This document shows, one piece after another, positions 60,498 through 64,000 of a stretch of DNA of 64,000 nucleotides. The number at the start of each line of letters is the position of its first letter. Position 1 is the stretch's first letter. The notes below the pieces were generated by a model. That model made no database searches. It had not been told where the DNA came from and saw only the letters and a program-made list of their open reading frames with translations. The stretch spans positions 806,001 through 870,000 of the forward strand of contig OY759969.1 of assembly GCA_963662865.1 (NCBI GenBank), read 5' to 3'. Position numbers and translations under genes: made by a program. This DNA is from JAJDYQ01 sp963662865 (lineage in GTDB: Bacteria; Pseudomonadota; Gammaproteobacteria; JAJDYQ01).

Positions 60498-60539
60498 AGC
60501 TCCAGCCGATTTTTGGACCGGCCGGGGCTTAGTTTTTTT
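60498..60539 (+). terminator. Terminator after the 5S remnant
   Basis: A strong hairpin, agctccagccg / cggccggggct (11 positions, one mismatch and one GU), with a ten-base loop and a following run of seven T. It lies 11 bases after the 5S remnant, as expected of an rrn terminator. Confidence 0.85.
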
Positions 60540-60559
60540 ACACTTAAAGGTATTTCGCT

Positions 60560-60670
60560 ATGGGAAAAAGTAAAGGTAGTAGTGACAGACTTAAGAATAT
60601 GCCATCCACAACAGGCAAACTTCCTGGAAGAAGGCGTGGCAACAATCCACCGTATAGCTCTTCTGGATAA
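60560..60670 (+). CDS. Possible 36-residue basic peptide
   Basis: ATG at 60560 with aaagg nine bases upstream gives a 36-residue peptide, basic and rich in Gly and Ser (KLPGRRRGNNPPYSSSG at the end). No family is recognised. An alternative frame from 60513 overlaps it. The rest of 60540-60811 holds nothing else I can support. Chance occurrence is likely. Confidence 0.2.
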   Translation: MGKSKGSSDRLKNMPSTTGKLPGRRRGNNPPYSSSG

Positions 60671-60811
60671 AGTGTTTCTGGTGGAGGTAAAAAGCAAAAA
60701 TAAGTAATTTGTTTGCTATGGGGGATATCTTTTCCTTCTGTAATACTGAAGAAATCAGCTCTGTTTTCGGCGCAGTTGAGGGATGTTGTGTAAACCCGAG
60801 GAAATACTGCA

Positions 60812-62095
60812 TTGGACCTGCTTTTTCAGGTTACTGCTTTGCGGCAGCATATTGAGCACAATCCTCAAGGCATTAAAACGCTAGAGCATATACTCGTGGA
60901 CCGTTCGACCTACGCCGATATTGAACTGAAGATTGTCTGGACAAGCGAACAGGCTAGACACACAGAATGCCATTATCACCAGACTATCAATTTCTGGCGC
61001 GACTTCTTTCCCGGCACGCTGGGAAGCAAACTAATCAATGCCCCGCACGGAGAATGGGTCAAGCAATCCATGTGGGCAGACGACCTGATACCAGGGTACA
61101 GTGATTCTAATATTGTGACTTTATCAAAAAGCGCGATTCAGCCGATTGGAAAAGCAAGGGTTCGTATCACGCCCCAACGGGGGCGCTTCTATCCGCGCCG
61201 TATTATTACCGGTAGTGTCGGGGTCACCGCCGAAGAATTCCTGCCGCTCCGCATTCTTGGAGTCAATGATAAGGATTTTACGGTTGATTTGAATCATCCA
61301 CTTGCTAAACATAAGATAGGAATTAGCCTGCGTGTTGACGGTAAGCCTTACGTTGGTAAGGAAGAGCGCGGAGGGCGTTGTAACGATGTTGTTTATGAAA
61401 CACTCATCAGCGGCATTGGTATTCAAAAACCCTTACCGGAGGGCACCGATTTTTATCAGGAAAAGGGATTCTGCCGTATTGATGAATCGGATGATGAAAT
61501 TTTTTACCGGCAGGATCGTTTGATTAATCATATCGACAGCGAATGTTCACGCCGGATTTCCCAGATTTATGCACAGCATATCGAATCCGATATGAAGGTG
61601 CTTGATTTAATGAGCAGCTACGAGTCTCACTTACCTGACGTCGATAATTTGGACGTTACCGGACTGGGAATGAATGTCAATGAAATGGGAGCCAATCCAC
61701 GGATCAGCCGGTATGTTATTCACAATCTAAACAAGCAAACTATACTGCCTTTTGAAAGTGACCAATTCGACGTCATGCTATGCAGCCTATCAATTGAATA
61801 TTTAATCCAGCCGCTGGAAGTTATGAGAGAGATCGTTCGGGTGATCAGACCGGGAGGCAGAATACTCGTGAGCTTCTCTGATCGCTGGTTTCCCCCCAAG
61901 GCCATTATGATCTGGCGTGAATTGCACCCATTTGAAAGGCTGGGCATGGTGCTGGATTATTTTCTCAGAACTGAGGGCATAAAGGAACTCGAAACCGAAA
62001 CAGTTGAGGGATTGCTGCGACCGGAAGATGATAAATACGCCAACAGGATGCTGTATTCTGATCCGGTTTTTATTGTATCGGCTGTCGTAAATTGA
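60812..62095 (+). CDS. Fusion of a FKBP/SlyD-like domain and a SAM-dependent methyltransferase
   Basis: The 427-residue product starts at TTG 60812 (cccgagga upstream). Residues about 100-180 contain LRILGVNDKDFTVDLNHPLAKHKI, which resembles the insert and core strands of SlyD-type FKBP prolyl isomerases. From about residue 260 a class I methyltransferase domain follows (MKVLDLMSSYESHL; DVTGLGMNVNEMGAN; FDVMLCSLSIEYLIQPLEVMREIVRVIRPGG in pieces). The first glycine-rich SAM motif is weak (DLMSSYES instead of DxGxG). Substrate unknown. Closely following genes do not form a pathway. The tusE-like gene faces it. Confidence 0.7.
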   Translation: MDLLFQVTALRQHIEHNPQGIKTLEHILVDRSTYADIELKIVWTSEQARHTECHYHQTINFWRDFFPGTLGSKLINAPHGEWVKQSMWADDLIPGYSDSNIVTLSKSAIQPIGKARVRITPQRGRFYPRRIITGSVGVTAEEFLPLRILGVNDKDFTVDLNHPLAKHKIGISLRVDGKPYVGKEERGGRCNDVVYETLISGIGIQKPLPEGTDFYQEKGFCRIDESDDEIFYRQDRLINHIDSECSRRISQIYAQHIESDMKVLDLMSSYESHLPDVDNLDVTGLGMNVNEMGANPRISRYVIHNLNKQTILPFESDQFDVMLCSLSIEYLIQPLEVMREIVRVIRPGGRILVSFSDRWFPPKAIMIWRELHPFERLGMVLDYFLRTEGIKELETETVEGLLRPEDDKYANRMLYSDPVFIVSAVVN

Positions 62096-62230
62096 CGTTC
62101 TGTTCCCTTCTCCGAAGCGAAAGGAACACCTCAATGGCTGTCATTTGCATATTAGAAACATCTCTGGAGCCACAAAGGTATTAACCGCTGATTCCCCTTT
62201 TCCTCGAAAAAGGCCAGACAGCGCAGAAAG

Positions 62231-62530
62231 CTACACACAGCCCGTTGGTTTCGGCAGACCGCCATACTTGGTAATTGGCTTCATCGGGCCGGTCATCCAT
62301 TGTTTGAACAGAATCTTCTGGTCAATACCGATGTGCTTTGCAAACTTACGGATGGCGGGTACGGTGCCCTGATCCTCATAATATTCACGCGCCTTCATGA
62401 TCTGTTCCCACTGCGCGTCACTGATTTCCACGCCATCTGCCTGAGCCATGTTGCGGCCGATTTCAGATGTCCATCCATTTATGTCTTCAAGATAGCCGTC
62501 ACTATCTCTGCTTGGAATTTGCATATTCAT
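62231..62530 (-). CDS. tusE: DsrC/TusE-family sulfur-transfer protein with a single conserved cysteine
   Basis: The 99-residue protein has the DsrC fold signature (DGYLEDINGWTSEIGRNMAQADGVEISDAQWEQI in pieces, and the tail GLPKPTGCV). The penultimate Cys98 is present, but the second cysteine of DsrC, 11 residues earlier, is Thr87, as in TusE. TusE passes sulfur to MnmA in 2-thiouridine synthesis; other single-Cys homologues serve in sulfur oxidation. Its position near mtoX suggests a link with released sulfide, which is inference only. Good Shine-Dalgarno (aggag). Confidence 0.85.
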   Translation of the reverse strand: MNMQIPSRDSDGYLEDINGWTSEIGRNMAQADGVEISDAQWEQIMKAREYYEDQGTVPAIRKFAKHIGIDQKILFKQWMTGPMKPITKYGGLPKPTGCV

Positions 62531-62619
62531 TATGTTTCTCCTAGTTTGATAACTTAATTATTTTGGGCAACTCGCTCAGAGATTATCTCAGATGATGATT
62601 GATTTCGTAAGCTTCCCTG

Positions 62620-63415
62620 TCAAGTGGACAGTTCAAAAGTAGAAGACTTGGCGTTTTCAGGGGTTTCAAAGAGGGTCATTCCTCCGAGGCTGCCATGGTC
62701 GCGTTCCTCGTTGTATTCGAGCATCCAGGCCCATGTAATCTCTCTGACTTCGTCCAGATGATTGAACCAACTCGTGTCGAGCACCTCCGTGCGATAGGTT
62801 CGGTTGAATCGCTCAATGTCGGCGTTGTGGTTCGGCTTGCCGGATTCAATATAGTCAATCTCAATGCCGTTATCGTGACACCAGGTCGTGAAGCATTGTC
62901 CGAGAAACTCCGGGCCGTTGTCGGTACGCAGCACATCGGGCAATCTCCGTATCGCTTGCAACTGCTCGAACACACGAATCAGGCGCACACTGGACAACGA
63001 AGTATCGATCTTGATTAGCCAGGGCTTCTCGGTTGAAATCATCCAGGACATTAAATGTCCAAAATCTCATACCATAGTACAGCGCGTCGCTCATGAAATC
63101 GGCAGACCAGACCTGATTCGGTTGTGGCGGCACCCTCAAACGGCATTGATTCCCTGATGGGTATCCGTTTCTTCACACGGCGGCGCCGATTAAGTTTGAG
63201 CAGGCAGCCCACTCGCCACACACGGCTTGTGGCTCCAACGGTGCCCCTGACGCCTCAAGCGCCGGAACAGCTTCCAAAAAACCAAGTCCAGGCTTGCTGC
63301 GTGGCCAATGCGCTCAATGTCTCAGCCAGTTGGCCATCTCGTTCCAGTCTATTGACCAACGGCTTGTACCAAGCCGACCGAGATAGACCCACACTGCGGC
63401 AGGCCGGTAGTGTTC
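62620..63415 (-). mobile_element. Broken IS3-family transposase (OrfB)
   Basis: Across at least three frames on the minus strand an IS3-type OrfB can be read: GLSRSAWYKPLVNRLERDGQL, FWKLFRRLRRQGHRWSHK, then LKLNRRRRVKKRIPIRESMPFE, QVWSADFMSDALYYGMRFWTFNVLDDFNREAL, and RVFEQLQAIRRLPDVLRTDNGPEFLGQ, IERFNRTYRTEVLD, EYNEERDHGSLGG (in pieces). The catalytic D, D and E positions are recognisable but in different frames. No OrfA is seen. Dead element. Confidence 0.85.
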
Positions 63416-63484
63416 ATAATTCTGTGTCATTTTCCTAAACTGATATGAACTGATAGATGAAGGAGATGATACATGAAGACCAAT

Positions 63485-63985
63485 ATTGACTTTGAACAGC
63501 ATTTATCCCAATACCGAGATACAACACTGCGTGATCCATCAAATCCGCCACTCTATGAGGGATGTCGCCTCAAAGAATCAAGAGGCCTTCATGGCCGACC
63601 TCAAGTGCGTTTACAAAGCCGCAACCCTCAATGCCGCCGAGACCGCCCTGGATGAGTTGGAAGCCAAGTGGGGCGGCAAGTACTCCATGGCCATCAAGTC
63701 CTGGCGCAGCAAGTGGCCCACTCTATCGGCCTACTTCAAGTATCCCGATTATGTGTGTACCGCCATTTACATCAACAATGCCGTTGAGGCCGTCCATCGC
63801 CAGTTCCGTAAACTGACCAAGACCAAAGGCGGCTTCGCCAATGAAAGCCGCTTGCTCAAGTTGTTGTATGTCGGCCTACTCAAAGCCTCTGAGCGGTGGA
63901 CACGCCCGTACAAAACTGGAACCTCACTCTCTCGCAGCTAGCTATTCACTTTGAGGGCAGACTCGATGATTACATTGCTTTGTAA
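63485..63985 (+). mobile_element. 3' part of an IS256-family transposase, frameshifted near the end
   Basis: The plus-strand frame reads TEIQHCVIHQIRHS, AFMADLKCVYKA, LDELEAKWGGKY, IKSWRSKWPTLSAYFKYP, IYINNAVEAVHRQFRKLTKTKGGFANES and LLKLLYVG, typical of the IS256 (mutator) C-terminal half. A one-base loss near 63915 breaks the last residues; the other frame continues NWNLTLSQLAIHFEGRLDD to a TAA at 63983-63985, after which an IS end-like tgcgactgacacag begins. The 5' half is missing and the IS3 remnant abuts it. Confidence 0.85.
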
Positions 63986-64000
63986 ATGCGACTGACACAG

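Overview
The window looks like a gammaproteobacterial chromosome. The support is gene order and content: ssrA-smpB, ratA-rnfH next to bamE, fur-recN-nadK, hrcA-grpE-dnaK-dnaJ-dapB, uvrC-pgsA, mrcB and tsaB, plus a tmRNA tag of ANDDNYALAA, one residue away from the E. coli tag. A single-cysteine DsrC/TusE-like protein and a methanethiol oxidase suggest sulfur and C1 metabolism. I cannot place the genus.

Layout. 1-7.2 kb is housekeeping: glcD (partial), a DUF1249 protein, a decayed IscR-like regulator, mrcB, a TPR lipoprotein, a YoaA/DinG helicase and tsaB. 7.3-19.0 kb is a minus-strand defence island built on a type I restriction-modification operon (hsdM-hsdS ... hsdR and a YgjP-like metallopeptidase). 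Between hsdS and hsdR lie a DUF4209 protein with an RNxxxHG (HEPN-like) motif, broken pieces of AlbA_2/AAA_4-type genes, and one intact and one broken DUF1016 (PDDEXK) gene. Degenerate junction repeats lie between several of these. An orphan half-HsdS sits upstream. 19.3-36.3 kb is housekeeping again, with three oddities: a lipoprotein gene whose start lies in eleven copies of a pentanucleotide repeat (probable phase variation), an AT-rich sulfotransferase-like gene between dnaK and dnaJ, and, just after pgsA, a 320-bp imperfect palindrome made of two diverging gene 3' ends. 37-43.9 kb holds a NarL-type regulator divergent from a five-gene branched-chain-amino-acid-type (HAAT) ABC transporter and a tandem UspA protein. 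Photolyase and a TetR regulator follow.

47.2-60.0 kb is the most interesting accessory region. A PAS histidine kinase and FixJ-type regulator precede a Nif11-like small protein, a cysteine-containing small protein, an AlkB/XylM-like membrane diiron monooxygenase, a truncated haemoglobin and an XylA-like ferredoxin reductase. These are followed by methanethiol oxidase (mtoX), a SCO-MauG fusion, a frameshifted second SCO, and the glutathione-dependent formaldehyde genes frmA, fghA and a GFA-like gene. A perfect 16-bp palindrome (gaatgaacgttcattc) lies before mtoX and a degenerate copy before frmA. My inference is an aerobic C1-sulfur pathway: a methylated sulfur compound such as dimethyl sulfide is opened by the monooxygenase, methanethiol is oxidised by MtoX, and formaldehyde goes to formate. 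The monooxygenase substrate is not shown by the sequence.

60.2-64 kb is a genomic scrap zone. It holds a decayed 23S/5S rRNA remnant with an intact-looking terminator, a FKBP-like/methyltransferase fusion, the tusE-like gene, and broken IS3- and IS256-type transposases. An integrase-core IS remnant lies at 46.7-47.1 kb. No tRNA gene, CRISPR array, integrase or prophage was seen.
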